Source: Komagataeibacter diospyri (GTDB taxonomy: Bacteria > Pseudomonadota > Alphaproteobacteria > Acetobacterales > Acetobacteraceae). Taken from it: a stretch of 62,221 nucleotides of DNA. The stretch spans positions 1 through 62,221 of the forward strand of contig NZ_BDLU01000011.1 of assembly GCF_006538165.1 (NCBI RefSeq), written 5' to 3'. Under the pieces are notes generated by a model that did no database searches, had not been told where the DNA came from, and saw only the letters and a program-made list of their open reading frames with translations. The translations under genes were made by a program, and so were the position numbers. Shown here one piece after another: positions 17,391 to 27,197 of this stretch (the first letter of the stretch is position 1; each line of letters opens with the position of its first letter).

Positions 17391-19181
17391 ATGTTGCCAT
17401 TCCCGAATTCCGCCACGACCGTTCGCTACCGTTGCATCCGCAAGGGCAGCATAGACCCGTATTCCGTACAGGGAGGCAGGAAAGCCACCGATTTTCATGT
17501 TCTGGTCATGCTGCTCAGCCTGCCCGCAGGGATTGTCACCATGGGACAGGGGGCGCATGCCGCTACCCCCGTTTCCGTCAGCACGACAGGGACGGGCGTC
17601 CCGTCAGGACAGGCATCACAATCGCAACCTGAAAACGTGGTTGTCCGTATCGGGCGACGCCCCCCGATACAGGTTTACCCGCATGCCAACCCGGTGGGGC
17701 AGCCCCTGCGTATGAGTGGTGCGGAAAACCGCAAGAATGGCCATCAGTATGACTGGGGCGTATTTAACCGGGGAAACGGGGAATCCGCAGGGTTTGGCCC
17801 GGTCGGGACTTATGGTGTAGCACCGTGGGCCGAGGACTGGAGCAATCTGCGCGGCAGGAAAAACCATAATGATCCCTTTGATGTGCTGAAATACATCCCG
17901 CTGACCCGCAGCGGAAATGTATGGATCAGTTTTTCGGGGGAAACCCGCCTGCGCAACTGGTTTGAAACCCGTCCCCAGTTGGGCACGCAGAAGCCTAATG
18001 ATTCCGGTCGTTTTGCCGTACGCAACCTGTATGGTGCGGACCTGCATATCGGTTCGCACCTGCGTTTTTTCGGTCAACTGGTGAATGCGGATGCCGCCGG
18101 CTGGGGCGGTTACGGTTATGGTTCGACCTATCGCAAGCGTCTGGACGCGCAACAGGCCTTTGTCGAGGTGCGATGGAACATGCTTGGCGCCAGGAGCGGC
18201 TTCATGTTCGGACGGCAGCAGTTCCTCGATGCGCCATCCTACATGCTGTACGCGCGTGAGACACCAAACGTGCCGCTGTCATGGGATGGGTTCCGGGGTT
18301 ACATGGTGTGGAAGCGCGTTCGTATCGACGGCTGGGATTTCGTGCAGACATATGACAGCGAAAACAAGATGTTTCACGATACGGAAAACTATGCTTCGCG
18401 ACTGTATGGTTTCAACACGACATGGGCGCCCCCTGACTTCACCTTCATGGGGCAGAAGGGATATTCCTTCGTTGATGCTTTTTATATCGGCTACAAGCTG
18501 AATGGCGCGGCCGGTGCGATTGCGGGACCGGGTGACAGTTCGGTCAAGGGATCCAATACACGTAATAATTTTGGCGCACGCTGGCATGGCGTGGCGGGAC
18601 CGATCGAATTTTCGGTGGGCGGCATCTGGCAGGGTGGCGTATTCCGTCCGGCCGGAACGACACTCGCGCGCAATGTCAGTGCCTATGCCATCAATTCATC
18701 AGTGGGTTACCGTTTTTCAGAAAAGACGTTGAATACATTTGCCGGGATCCAGACAGATGTGTATTCGGGCGGCAATTCAACTGACCGGACCGGCACGGTT
18801 GGCACCTATATTTCGCCCTTCAATCCGCAGACCAATTACCTTGACACGACAACATACATGACAGCGTCCAATCTGATCAGTTTTGCGCCATTGGTCCGTA
18901 TTACGCCATTCAGATCTGTCAGCATCCAGTTCAAGTATCCATTGTTCTGGCGTGATAGCGTGAATGACCCCATTTACAAATCATCGGGAAATTACAAGTT
19001 TTCAGGCAATTTCCGTGGCAGGTTTATCGGCATGGCGCCACAGGTATCGATTGCCTGGCAGATCAATACGCATGTGTCATGGACGCAATATGCATCCCGT
19101 TTCATGACATCGCATGCCCTTAATACGGCGGGCGGTTCCAGTGGTACGTATTACCAGTCAAATTTTGTATTCCGGTTCTGA
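17391..19181 (+). CDS. Outer-membrane porin, alginate-export-like
   Basis: About 596 residues ending in FVFRF, with the C-terminal Phe used for outer-membrane beta-barrel insertion. Many alternating aromatic strands, such as NVWISFSGETRLRNW and FMFGRQQFLDAPS, fit the alginate-export (AlgE-like) barrel family common in acetic acid bacteria. A signal peptide core VLVMLLSLPAGIVTMG ends near AHAA, about residue 57, but some 35 extra residues precede it, so the real start may be further in than the GTG at 17385 or ATG at 17391. The substrate is unknown; alginate is not implied. A long leader lies upstream and a palindromic repeat lies about 330 bases downstream. Confidence 0.7.
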   Translation: MLPFPNSATTVRYRCIRKGSIDPYSVQGGRKATDFHVLVMLLSLPAGIVTMGQGAHAATPVSVSTTGTGVPSGQASQSQPENVVVRIGRRPPIQVYPHANPVGQPLRMSGAENRKNGHQYDWGVFNRGNGESAGFGPVGTYGVAPWAEDWSNLRGRKNHNDPFDVLKYIPLTRSGNVWISFSGETRLRNWFETRPQLGTQKPNDSGRFAVRNLYGADLHIGSHLRFFGQLVNADAAGWGGYGYGSTYRKRLDAQQAFVEVRWNMLGARSGFMFGRQQFLDAPSYMLYARETPNVPLSWDGFRGYMVWKRVRIDGWDFVQTYDSENKMFHDTENYASRLYGFNTTWAPPDFTFMGQKGYSFVDAFYIGYKLNGAAGAIAGPGDSSVKGSNTRNNFGARWHGVAGPIEFSVGGIWQGGVFRPAGTTLARNVSAYAINSSVGYRFSEKTLNTFAGIQTDVYSGGNSTDRTGTVGTYISPFNPQTNYLDTTTYMTASNLISFAPLVRITPFRSVSIQFKYPLFWRDSVNDPIYKSSGNYKFSGNFRGRFIGMAPQVSIAWQINTHVSWTQYASRFMTSHALNTAGGSSGTYYQSNFVFRF

Positions 19182-20210
19182 TAACAGCCGGTAAAATACA
19201 TGAAAGATATGGAAGATCTCTGGAACTATTTACCATATTTCTGGAATAAAAAATGGCGTTAGGATTAATATTGTTGTGTGACGATGAATAAATGTATGAT
19301 AATAAATCATAATACATTAACAAAGCGCAATATATCTCGAATTATTTTTATGGTAATTTAGGTATTGCTGTTTTTTGTGTGTTCTACGCGGTATTTTTCG
19401 GATTGATTACATTGGAAGATCTGTTATCAGCAACAGATAGCCTGTTTAAGTATTGATATAATGACACATTTTTCGGATTCGTGTCCGGCCTGGTGAGACA
19501 GCCTGTAAATAATGAGGTTTCTGGTGAAGCTTTTTTTTAAAAGCTTCAGAAAACGCTATCTTCTTGAAAAATTCGACACCCGGAATTTTATTTTCAAACA
19601 ATTTTTAAACGCATTATGAATAAAATCCATCCATTATGTGGGTAATCCTGCATGCCATTACGTTATAGGTTTATTGCAATTGTGTCAGTAATCGCTTCGG
19701 CATATTGAACCGACCGGCCTGCGGGGAACGCTTTCCCGTACCATGCCGGACTGATGGCAGATCCGTGTCACCCGGTGTCTTGTCACGGCATGCGGCGTCA
19801 TGTCCCGATTCAGACAATAAGCACATAAAATTAAATATTTCCCCATCCGTATACGTAATAACATACTGATATATAACGACTTACACCGTGGTGCTTATGG
19901 CACCAGATGCATACCTCACGGTTACGTTACCTGTTTTCGGCTTGCGGTTGCGGCTGCGTCTATATATCGATGAATATAGATGGTGCCCCGGCAACTACCG
20001 GGGTGTGGCCAGAAGGCGGTCCGGTTTGAAGGGGGATCATGTTCACACGAAATGATCGCCGTGCGAACTGGACAGTCATCCAGACCAGATCCATGCCTAT
20101 GTTTTGGGTTTAGTGTAAAAATCAGGATGGCCGCAGGGATTTAATAAATAACCATACGCATTCCCTTTAGTGTTTCCTGATTTAAAATAATTTTCTGGAG
20201 TAATATTTCC
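19182..20210. other. Long intergenic region upstream of aldehyde dehydrogenase
   Basis: About 1 kb with no gene seen. It contains a palindromic repeat at 19511-19602, then AT-rich DNA and a probable long leader of the aldehyde dehydrogenase. Within that leader, CCCCGG and CCGGGG form a hairpin at 19986-20003, and CTGGA and TCCAG form another near 20068. These might be regulatory RNA structure, but no known riboswitch pattern was recognised. Confidence 0.5.
19511..19602 (-). repeat. Intergenic palindromic repeat
   Basis: On the minus strand it shows the family order: CGGGTGTCGAA (a decayed first stem), then CTGAAGCTTTT with AAAAGCTTCACCAGAAAC, a strong second stem. It lies downstream of the porin gene and could terminate it. 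The first stem has lost most pairing, the second is perfect. Confidence 0.7.
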
Positions 20211-21722
20211 ATGCCGTCAGATAGTATATCAGCAGCCCCCCCGTTCAAAGCCCGCTATGGCAACTACATCGGTGGCAAGTGGGTAGCCCCGGTTGATGGT
20301 CATTACCTGACCAATACCTCCCCCGTTGATGGCCGCGTGCTGTGTGAAGTACCCGCTTCCACCGCAGCCGATGTGGAACTGGCACTTGATGCCGCGCACA
20401 AGGCCAAGGCTGGCTGGGCGCACATGGCCCCCGCTGACCGCGCGCTGATCCTGCTCAAGGCAGCCGATATCATGGAAAAGAACCTCGACCTGCTCGCCCG
20501 GGCCGAGACATGGGACAACGGCAAGCCCATCCGTGAAACCATGACCGCCGACATCCCGCTGGCGATCGATCATTTCCGTTACTTCGCTGGCTGCATCCGC
20601 GCCCAGGAAGGCACGCTGAGCGAGATCGACGCCACCACCATCGCCTATCATTTCCATGAGCCGCTGGGCGTCGTGGCCCAGATCATTCCGTGGAACTTCC
20701 CGCTGCTCATGGGTTCGTGGAAGCTGGCCCCCGCACTGGTCGCCGGTAACTGCGTGGTCATGAAGCCTGCCGAAAGCACGCCTGCTTCCATGCTGGTGCT
20801 GATGGAACTGATCGGTGACCTGTTCCCGCCCGGAACGCTGAACATCGTCAACGGTCTTGGCAAGGACGTGGGTGCCGCCCTGTCCAACAGCGACCGTATT
20901 GCAAAGATCGCCTTCACCGGTTCCACCCCGACCGGCAAGATGATCGCGCATGCTGCTGCCGAACACCTGATCCCGGCAACCCTGGAACTGGGTGGCAAGT
21001 CGCCGAACATCTTCTTCGCCGACATCATGGACCATGATGACGATTACCTGGACAAGGCGATCGAAGGCTTCACGATGTTCGCCCTTAACCAGGGCCAGAT
21101 CTGTTCGTGCCCCAGCCGTGCGCTGGTTCATGAATCAATCTATGAGAAGTTCATCGAACGTGCGCTTCCCCGCATCAAGGCAATCCGTCAGGGCAACCCG
21201 CTTGATCCCAACACCATGATGGGCGCGCAGAATTCGCACGGGCATCAGGAAAAGATCCTGTCCTACATTGACATCGGCAAGGGTGAAGGCGCCGAGCTGC
21301 TGGTCGGTGGCGGTCGTCCGGACCTTGGTGGTGACCTGAACAACGGGTGCTATGTGCAGCCGACCGTGTTCAAGGGCAACAACAAGATGCGTATCTTCCA
21401 GGAAGAGATCTTTGGCCCGGTTCTGGCCGTGACGACCTTCAAGACGGAAGAAGAAGCGCTGGCCATCGCCAACGACACGCCCTTCGGCCTCGGCTCGGGT
21501 GTGTGGAGCCGTGACGCCAACACCTGCTACCGTATGGGTCGCGGACTGGAAGCCGGTCGCGTGTGGGTCAACTGCTATCACGTCTATCCCGCACATGCGG
21601 CGTTCGGCGGATACAAGAAGTCCGGCATCGGCCGTGAAACCCACAAGATGGTGCTTGAACACTACCAGCAGACCAAGAACATGCTGGTCAGCTACAGCGA
21701 CAAGAAGCGCGGCTTCTTCTGA
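20211..21722 (+). CDS. NAD-dependent aldehyde dehydrogenase (AldB/ExaC type)
   Basis: The 503-residue enzyme oxidises aldehydes, probably acetaldehyde, to the acid in the cytoplasm. The cofactor loop FTGSTPTGK, the general-base Glu in LELGGKSPN and the catalytic Cys298 in GQICSCPSR are intact. The CSCPSR form and the C-terminal tail [14 protein letters not shown] fit the acetaldehyde dehydrogenase AldB/ExaC/AcoD group. The next gene, 205 bases on, is a NADH dehydrogenase II that could recycle the NADH. Upstream is a leader with hairpins. Confidence 0.92.
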   Translation: MPSDSISAAPPFKARYGNYIGGKWVAPVDGHYLTNTSPVDGRVLCEVPASTAADVELALDAAHKAKAGWAHMAPADRALILLKAADIMEKNLDLLARAETWDNGKPIRETMTADIPLAIDHFRYFAGCIRAQEGTLSEIDATTIAYHFHEPLGVVAQIIPWNFPLLMGSWKLAPALVAGNCVVMKPAESTPASMLVLMELIGDLFPPGTLNIVNGLGKDVGAALSNSDRIAKIAFTGSTPTGKMIAHAAAEHLIPATLELGGKSPNIFFADIMDHDDDYLDKAIEGFTMFALNQGQICSCPSRALVHESIYEKFIERALPRIKAIRQGNPLDPNTMMGAQNSHGHQEKILSYIDIGKGEGAELLVGGGRPDLGGDLNNGCYVQPTVFKGNNKMRIFQEEIFGPVLAVTTFKTEEEALAIANDTPFGLGSGVWSRDANTCYRMGRGLEAGRVWVNCYHVYPAHAAFGGYKKSGIGRETHKMVLEHYQQTKNMLVSYSDKKRGFF

Positions 21723-21927
21723 TCAGCTGATGGGGTGAAAACCCCGTAGCCCACAAGGCATGGCGCGGCGGTCGGGCTGGTTTACCGGGTCGGCCGCCGC
21801 AGCATATTGCCCGGGCCATGCGCCCAGGGTCCGGCACAAGGCAGTTTTTCGGTATTTCAGGATATGCGACAGGGTTTTTCCCACGGGACCGGGACACTGT
21901 GCGGCAGAAGTAAAAAAGAGGCATAGG

Positions 21928-23208
21928 ATGGCACAAAAGTTTCGGGTCGTAATTGTTGGGGGCGGCGTTGCCGGTCTGGCGCTGGCAACCCGGCTGGGTG
22001 ATTCAATCGGCAAGTCGGGCCGTGCGGAAATAACGCTGGTCGACAAGAGCTTCGCCCATGTGTGGAAACCGATGCTCCACTGCTTTGCAGCGGGCACGGC
22101 CGCCAACGAAAACGACCGCATCAGCTTCCTGTCGCAGGCCAGTCGCCATCATTTTGAATTCTGGCCCGGCGAAATCGCGGGCATGGACCGCAAGGCCAAG
22201 ACCATTACCCTTGCCCCGGTTGTAGAGCCTACGGGCGAGGTGATCCTGGATGAGCGCAAGCTGGAATATGACGCGCTGGTGCTGTCGATCGGCAGCCGCG
22301 CCAATGATTTCGGCACCCCCGGCGTGGCCGAGCATTGCCTGTTCATTGACAACCTTGTGGATGCCAACGGTTTCAACGATCGTTTCCGTATGGAACTGCT
22401 CAAGGCTTTCGGTAATAACGAACAGCTTGATATCGCCATTGTGGGCGGCGGCGCCACCGGCACGCAGCTTGCGGCCGAACTGCACAAGGCGCTTGATCTC
22501 GCCTCGCTCTACAGCTTTGGCAAGAAGCCGCCCAAGCTGAACATTACCCTGCTTGAAGCAGGTCCCCGCATCCTGCCAGCTTTCCCCGAGGCCGTGTCTG
22601 CTGCGGCGCAGAAGGAACTTGAGAAGATCGGCGTGAGTGTAAAAACCTCAGCCATGGTCAGTGGCGCGGATGAAAAAGGCTTCTTGCTCAAGGACGGCAC
22701 GCGCATTCCCGCGACGCTGCGCGTATGGGCGGCAGGGGTCAAGGCACCTGATGTCACGCGCAAATTCGGTGAACTGAAACTGTCGCGCTCCGGCCAGCTT
22801 GAAGTCCGGCCGACACTGCAGCTGATCGAAGATGACAGCATTTTCGCCATGGGCGATTGTGCCTTCATCGCGGAAAAACCCGTCGCCCCCACCGCGCAGG
22901 CCGCCCGCCAGCAGGCCCATCACCTGGCCCGTTACATGCCGGCGTGGATCAATGGCCGCCCGATGCCCGCATTTGCGTTCCATAACAAGGGCGCGGTTGT
23001 GGCGCTGGGTGATTACAATGGCTGGGGCACATTCCCCGGTGGCAAGGTATTCGGCGGTGGCTGGCTGCGGGGGATCAGCGCGCGGATGGTTCACCTGATG
23101 CTGTATCGCCAGCACCAGTTCGAAATCTACGGCACGTTCCGTGGTCTGATGTCCTGCCTTGTGGACTGGCTGGATGTATTTGTCCGTCCGTCCGTGCGTC
23201 TGGACTGA
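21928..23208 (+). CDS. ndh: NADH dehydrogenase II (second paralogue)
   Basis: This 426-residue protein is closely similar along its length to the product of 11949-13235, with the same FAD motif IVGGGVAGLALATRLG, the same second motif IVGGGATGTQLAAELH and the same C-terminus FVRPSVRLD. It differs by a two-residue gap near residue 100 and scattered substitutions. It transfers electrons from NADH to quinone without pumping protons. The position behind aldehyde dehydrogenase suggests joint expression. The start is the ATG at 21928 behind AAGAGG. Confidence 0.92.
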   Translation: MAQKFRVVIVGGGVAGLALATRLGDSIGKSGRAEITLVDKSFAHVWKPMLHCFAAGTAANENDRISFLSQASRHHFEFWPGEIAGMDRKAKTITLAPVVEPTGEVILDERKLEYDALVLSIGSRANDFGTPGVAEHCLFIDNLVDANGFNDRFRMELLKAFGNNEQLDIAIVGGGATGTQLAAELHKALDLASLYSFGKKPPKLNITLLEAGPRILPAFPEAVSAAAQKELEKIGVSVKTSAMVSGADEKGFLLKDGTRIPATLRVWAAGVKAPDVTRKFGELKLSRSGQLEVRPTLQLIEDDSIFAMGDCAFIAEKPVAPTAQAARQQAHHLARYMPAWINGRPMPAFAFHNKGAVVALGDYNGWGTFPGGKVFGGGWLRGISARMVHLMLYRQHQFEIYGTFRGLMSCLVDWLDVFVRPSVRLD

Positions 23209-23230
23209 CGCACCAGGGCTTAGACTTACT

Positions 23231-23258
23231 GCTGCCTGCTGTGTCAGGCAGCGCTTTC
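23231..23258. terminator. Hairpin terminator after ndh
   Basis: GCTGCCTG and CAGGCAGC form a perfect eight-base stem followed by GCTTTCT on the plus strand, 22 bases after the ndh stop. The stop codon of the convergent TetR gene lies in its loop, so both genes may end here. Confidence 0.65.
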
Positions 23259-23891
23259 TGGCCCGCCATCTTCATGGGTGGGCCAGAGTGATGCCTGCAA
23301 TTCGTAGGTTTTCTGCAAAAGCGGCACCAGCGCGGGCCGCCCTTTCAGCCGGATCCATTCATCCAGCGCCGTACGGAAAATGGCGATCCCGCCACGCGCC
23401 ATAAGGCGTGCGGCCATCCGGCGGTTCTTGCGTTCGGTTATCCGTTTCGCCAGCCCTTCCGCCAGACAGTCCTCCCACTTGCCATATTTCTGCAAGCTGA
23501 CTGTCTGCAGCGAAGGCGTCTTTTCAATCAGATAGACAAAAGCATAGGTATCCTGCCGGTTCGCAGCGATCCGGGGTACCAGCGAGGTAAAGGCATGCAT
23601 CATGGCATCCGCCGGGTGCATGTCGGCCGGGCAGGTAGCCAGGGCGTCATTCAGCGTCTGTGTCATGCCCCGTGTCCATGCCAGTACGATATCGCCCTTT
23701 GTCTCGAACATACGGAACAGGGTACGGCGTGAGACTTCGGCCGCGTCGGCAATTTCGTCCACCGTGGTCTGGTCATACCCCTGGGCAGAAAACAGCCGCA
23801 TTGCCTCGGCAATCAGGGTGGTGCGCGCGCGTGCCTGCTTGCGTTCACGTAAACCCGGTTTGGGGGAAATGGTCGGGGCAACGGGCTTCAT
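23244..23891 (-). CDS. TetR/AcrR-family transcriptional regulator
   Basis: The 215-residue protein has an N-terminal TetR helix-turn-helix: TTVDEIADAAEVSRRTLFRMF near residues 42-62. The C-terminal ligand domain has no close signature. It converges on ndh and has no divergent partner within 700 bases, so its target is not indicated by position. A basic N-terminal stretch (RERKQARAR) precedes the DNA-binding domain, common in this family. Confidence 0.87.
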   Translation of the reverse strand: MKPVAPTISPKPGLRERKQARARTTLIAEAMRLFSAQGYDQTTVDEIADAAEVSRRTLFRMFETKGDIVLAWTRGMTQTLNDALATCPADMHPADAMMHAFTSLVPRIAANRQDTYAFVYLIEKTPSLQTVSLQKYGKWEDCLAEGLAKRITERKNRRMAARLMARGGIAIFRTALDEWIRLKGRPALVPLLQKTYELQASLWPTHEDGGPESAA

Positions 23892-24629
23892 TCAATCTCC
23901 TCTTGTCCGGGTCATCATGCAGCAGCGCATCGTGAACATTCAAGACGCGAGAAAATGGTGGTTCATGCCCAGCACGGGCCTTTGTCGCCAGCACAGTGGC
24001 AACATTGACAGGTAATGCGTTCTGCCACGAGTATCAGAGCATGTCGAGCCACGGACACGAATGACATGGCCATCGGCTGATATGCGATATCCCGTCCATA
24101 TTCGTGCCCGCCTGTGACCCGGTATGGGAACAGGACACGAAATGCGCCAGTCGTGTATAACAGGCCAAGGCATTACAGGCACGTATCTGTCTTTTTTGCC
24201 CTGTTGGAGCAGGCCGTATTACCTCCTGCGGGATATAAAAGCCGTGCTGACCCGTTTGCTGGCTATATCCGGTGCAGGCTTCGTCCTGGTGACATCTGCT
24301 GCAACCTGTACGGTTATATGATTGATGTCCCGATACTGCCGGGGCAGGGGCGGACTGTCCATGTCCTGTATATAGTGAACGATAATGTGGTGGACGTCAT
24401 CCATTACCCACAGGGCATGAGACCAGCAGGTCGACGGCCGATCATCATGCCATGCCAGGATCCGTGGGTGTCATCGGGCAATCTCTACAATACGCGATAT
24501 GCCCCGTTCTGATGCATCTGATCGGCATTATTGCTACGGATTATGGGGGCGCATCCATATGGAACATATCCCGCGTTCCCTTCCCGAACGGCGTTTCATA
24601 ACCAGACAGGGTCATGAAACGCCCTCATG
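23892..24629. other. Intergenic region between TetR gene and efflux operon
   Basis: About 740 bases without a recognised gene. The left part should contain the TetR promoter. The middle holds open frames listed separately as a doubtful hypothetical. The right part lies downstream of the efflux operon; no clear terminator was seen there. Confidence 0.5.
24114..24512 (+). CDS. Doubtful hypothetical protein or gene remnant
   Basis: A frame of 132 codons starts at a GTG. Its second half (from about 24320) has coding-like third-position bases and an orderly sequence including VHVLYIVNDNVVDVIHYPQG. In the neighbouring frame, about 24240-24321, there is a stretch like a signal peptide: LLAISGAGFVLVTSAATC. 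A small exported protein broken by a frameshift would explain both. No family was recognised, no good ribosome site is seen, and it may be noise. Confidence 0.22.
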   Translation: MTRYGNRTRNAPVVYNRPRHYRHVSVFFALLEQAVLPPAGYKSRADPFAGYIRCRLRPGDICCNLYGYMIDVPILPGQGRTVHVLYIVNDNVVDVIHYPQGMRPAGRRPIIMPCQDPWVSSGNLYNTRYAPF

Positions 24630-26066
24630 TCATTTGTGTACTTCCACGCTTTCCGGCTGCCAGCCACCGCCCAGCGCGCGGGCAAGCTGTATGGTGGCGG
24701 ATGTGCGGGAGTCCTGATTGTCCAGCACGCTGGCCTGTGCATCAAGTGCTGCCATGCGTGCGCTCAGCACATCGCCAAAGGTACGCTGCCCCCCCGTGTA
24801 AAGCCCCATCATGTCATGGGCGACCTGTTCAGCCTGATGCTGTGCGCGGGTCAGGTCGGTATCGCGTCCATCAAGGCTGAGGCGGTTTTCGTAACCGTCT
24901 TCAACTTCCGCCAGTGCGTGCAGGATGCTGTTGTCATATCCCGCGACCGCGGCATCAAGCCGTGCGCTGGCTGCGTGTATGCGCGCCTGTATGCGGTTGG
25001 CGGTAAAGATTGGCAGGTAGGTGGTCAGCGCAATCAGGCCGCCCGTGCCCGACAGGCCGGGAATGCCGTCAAAGCGCAGCCGTCCGTCCCCACCGAAGAA
25101 TTCCAGCCCGAAGCGGGGCAGCAGGTCGGTCTTGGCGCTTTTGAGCCGGTTGAGCGCCGCATCCACCTGATCGCGTCGTGCACGGATGTCGGGGCGGCGT
25201 TCCAGCACCGTATCGGGCATCTGCCCTGCTGGTGGTGCAGGCACGTAATAGGCGGGTGGCGGTGTAAGGGAAGGCAGTCCTTCGGGTAACTGTCCCGACA
25301 GCACGGCCAGACGCCTGCGCACAAGGTCAAGGCGCGCGACCAGCACCGGCCTGCGCGCCTTCAGGCCAGACAGTTTCTGGTCAACGCCCGTCACATCCGC
25401 CGCCGTTGCCTGACCGGCAGTGAAACGGGCCTGACCATACCGGCGCAGCTGTTCAAGCATGCCAATGCTGCGGTCTGTCAGCGCGATCTGGCGTTGCAGT
25501 CCCTGCGCCTGCAGGTAGTCATTGGCGGCGTCGGCAGCAATGACCATCTGCACGCCGTGGAAATATTCTTCTTCCGCCTTCATGCCGGCTTTCGCGGCCT
25601 TTACATCCGCATGGCGACCGCCGAACAGGTCGGGTTCCCATGATGCGCCAATGCCTGCCAGATGCCCGTCGGTGCCGGGATCATTGCTGGTGGGCAGGGT
25701 GCTGGGATTGCGCCAGTACATGCCGCCCCCCATCATGTTCCCCGTCGCCCCCACGGTGGGGTACAGAGCGGATCTGGCGACCGTGTGCATCGCACGGGCC
25801 TCCAGCACGCGGTCACGCGCGATGCGGATATCGGGGCTGGCGGCAAGGGCCGTATCCACCGCCTGCACCAGGGCCGGGTCATGCCATGCTTCCCACCAGC
25901 GTGTAAGGTCGGTGGCCGGTAGCGTGGTTGTGGGCGTTTGCGAAAACTGTCCGGGCACCGTGACATGCGACGCCGGTACACGCGTGCGGAATGGCGAACA
26001 TCCTGCCAGCCCCACAGCCATTGCAACGCCCCCCATGCAGGCGACCCGTGCCAATCTGTTCTTCAT
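24630..26066 (-). CDS. RND/ABC efflux outer-membrane factor lipoprotein (NodT/TolC type)
   Basis: The 478-residue protein has a lipoprotein signal ending in GLAGC with Cys23. It contains the paired outer-membrane-efflux repeats: WWEAWHDPALVQAV near residue 57, AASPDIRIARDRVLEA, and RRPDIRARRDQVDAA near residue 290. It should form the trimeric outer-membrane exit channel. Its start codon overlaps the end of the permease gene by one base, so it is the last gene of a four-gene transporter operon. Confidence 0.92.
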   Translation of the reverse strand: MKNRLARVACMGGVAMAVGLAGCSPFRTRVPASHVTVPGQFSQTPTTTLPATDLTRWWEAWHDPALVQAVDTALAASPDIRIARDRVLEARAMHTVARSALYPTVGATGNMMGGGMYWRNPSTLPTSNDPGTDGHLAGIGASWEPDLFGGRHADVKAAKAGMKAEEEYFHGVQMVIAADAANDYLQAQGLQRQIALTDRSIGMLEQLRRYGQARFTAGQATAADVTGVDQKLSGLKARRPVLVARLDLVRRRLAVLSGQLPEGLPSLTPPPAYYVPAPPAGQMPDTVLERRPDIRARRDQVDAALNRLKSAKTDLLPRFGLEFFGGDGRLRFDGIPGLSGTGGLIALTTYLPIFTANRIQARIHAASARLDAAVAGYDNSILHALAEVEDGYENRLSLDGRDTDLTRAQHQAEQVAHDMMGLYTGGQRTFGDVLSARMAALDAQASVLDNQDSRTSATIQLARALGGGWQPESVEVHK

Positions 26067-27193
26067 TATTCCTGCCTTGCCAACATGGATCTGAAGCGCG
26101 CGAGCGCAAATACAAGAAATACAATTCCCGTCACGGTTACGGTCAGCAGTGGCTGGATGATCGCGCCCAGCCCCGCGTCACGGTACAGGATGGCCTGTGA
26201 CAGGTTGACGAACTGCGTGGTGGGCAGGAAGCGCACCACCACCTGCATGGCAGCGGGCATGCTTTCCACCGGTGTCGCGGCCCCCGACAGCAGGTAAGCC
26301 ACCGCATAGACCGGCACAACCAGCAGTCCAAACTGCGGCATGGTGGGGGCAACCGTCGCCAGCATGATGCCCAGCGCCGTGGCCGAAAACAGGTACAGCA
26401 GCGAACACGCGGCAAACAGCATGATTGATCCCGCCAGCGGCACCCCCAGCCAGACATGTACCACCAGCCACAGTGACACGATGGCCGCCACGAAGATGAC
26501 CAGTCCGTTGGTGACAATCTTGGCTACCGCGATCTCGCTGGCCGTGACGGGCATGACCAGCAGGTGTTCCAGCGTGCCATGTTCGCGTTCGCGTATGACC
26601 GCTGCCCCCACCAGCACGATGGACAGGATGGTGATGTTGGTCACGATCTGCATGACCGAGGTAAACCACTTCGATTCACTGTTGGGGTTGAAGCGGATGC
26701 GGCTGGGCGCGGTAAAGGGGATCTGGTCCACCAGTGCCGGCACATGCAGCATGTCGTTGACTTCCCCCAGCATGATTTCGTTCAGGTATTCCGTTCCCAG
26801 CCCCGCCTGTGTCATGGCGGTGGCGTCCACCCGCAACTGTATGACGGGTGTGCGCCCGGCTTTCACGTCCGCCTCGAACCGGGGCGGGATGTCGACAACG
26901 AAAATATAATCGCCTTCATCCATGCCATGCAGGGCCTGCGTGCGGTCCACCAGCACCGGGGGCTTGAAATAGGGGGGCAGCACCGCATCGCGTATCCGGC
27001 GTGACAGGGCAGAATTGTCCTCATCGATGAAGGCGATCGTGGCGTTGGAGACTTCCACCTTTACCCCGTCGGCCACCAGCAGCACGCCTGCGGTAAACGC
27101 GAACACGATCAGCCCCAGCAGCACGCGGTCGTGCAACAGGCTGCGCAGTTCCTTGCCGCACAGAAGACCAACATTGACCAGCCAGCGCATCAT
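26066..27193 (-). CDS. ABC-2 type efflux permease (YhhJ-like)
   Basis: The 375-residue inner-membrane protein has one N-terminal helix, a large periplasmic domain (about residues 45-175), then five or so helices. REREHGTLEHLLVMPVTASEIA near residue 205 is the ABC-2 membrane signature, and LLSGAATPVESMP lies before the last helices. It follows the fused ATPase gene by four bases. It would pair with the permease half of that protein to form the drug or lipid export path. Confidence 0.9.
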   Translation of the reverse strand: MMRWLVNVGLLCGKELRSLLHDRVLLGLIVFAFTAGVLLVADGVKVEVSNATIAFIDEDNSALSRRIRDAVLPPYFKPPVLVDRTQALHGMDEGDYIFVVDIPPRFEADVKAGRTPVIQLRVDATAMTQAGLGTEYLNEIMLGEVNDMLHVPALVDQIPFTAPSRIRFNPNSESKWFTSVMQIVTNITILSIVLVGAAVIREREHGTLEHLLVMPVTASEIAVAKIVTNGLVIFVAAIVSLWLVVHVWLGVPLAGSIMLFAACSLLYLFSATALGIMLATVAPTMPQFGLLVVPVYAVAYLLSGAATPVESMPAAMQVVVRFLPTTQFVNLSQAILYRDAGLGAIIQPLLTVTVTGIVFLVFALARFRSMLARQE

Positions 27194-27197
27194 GCCG

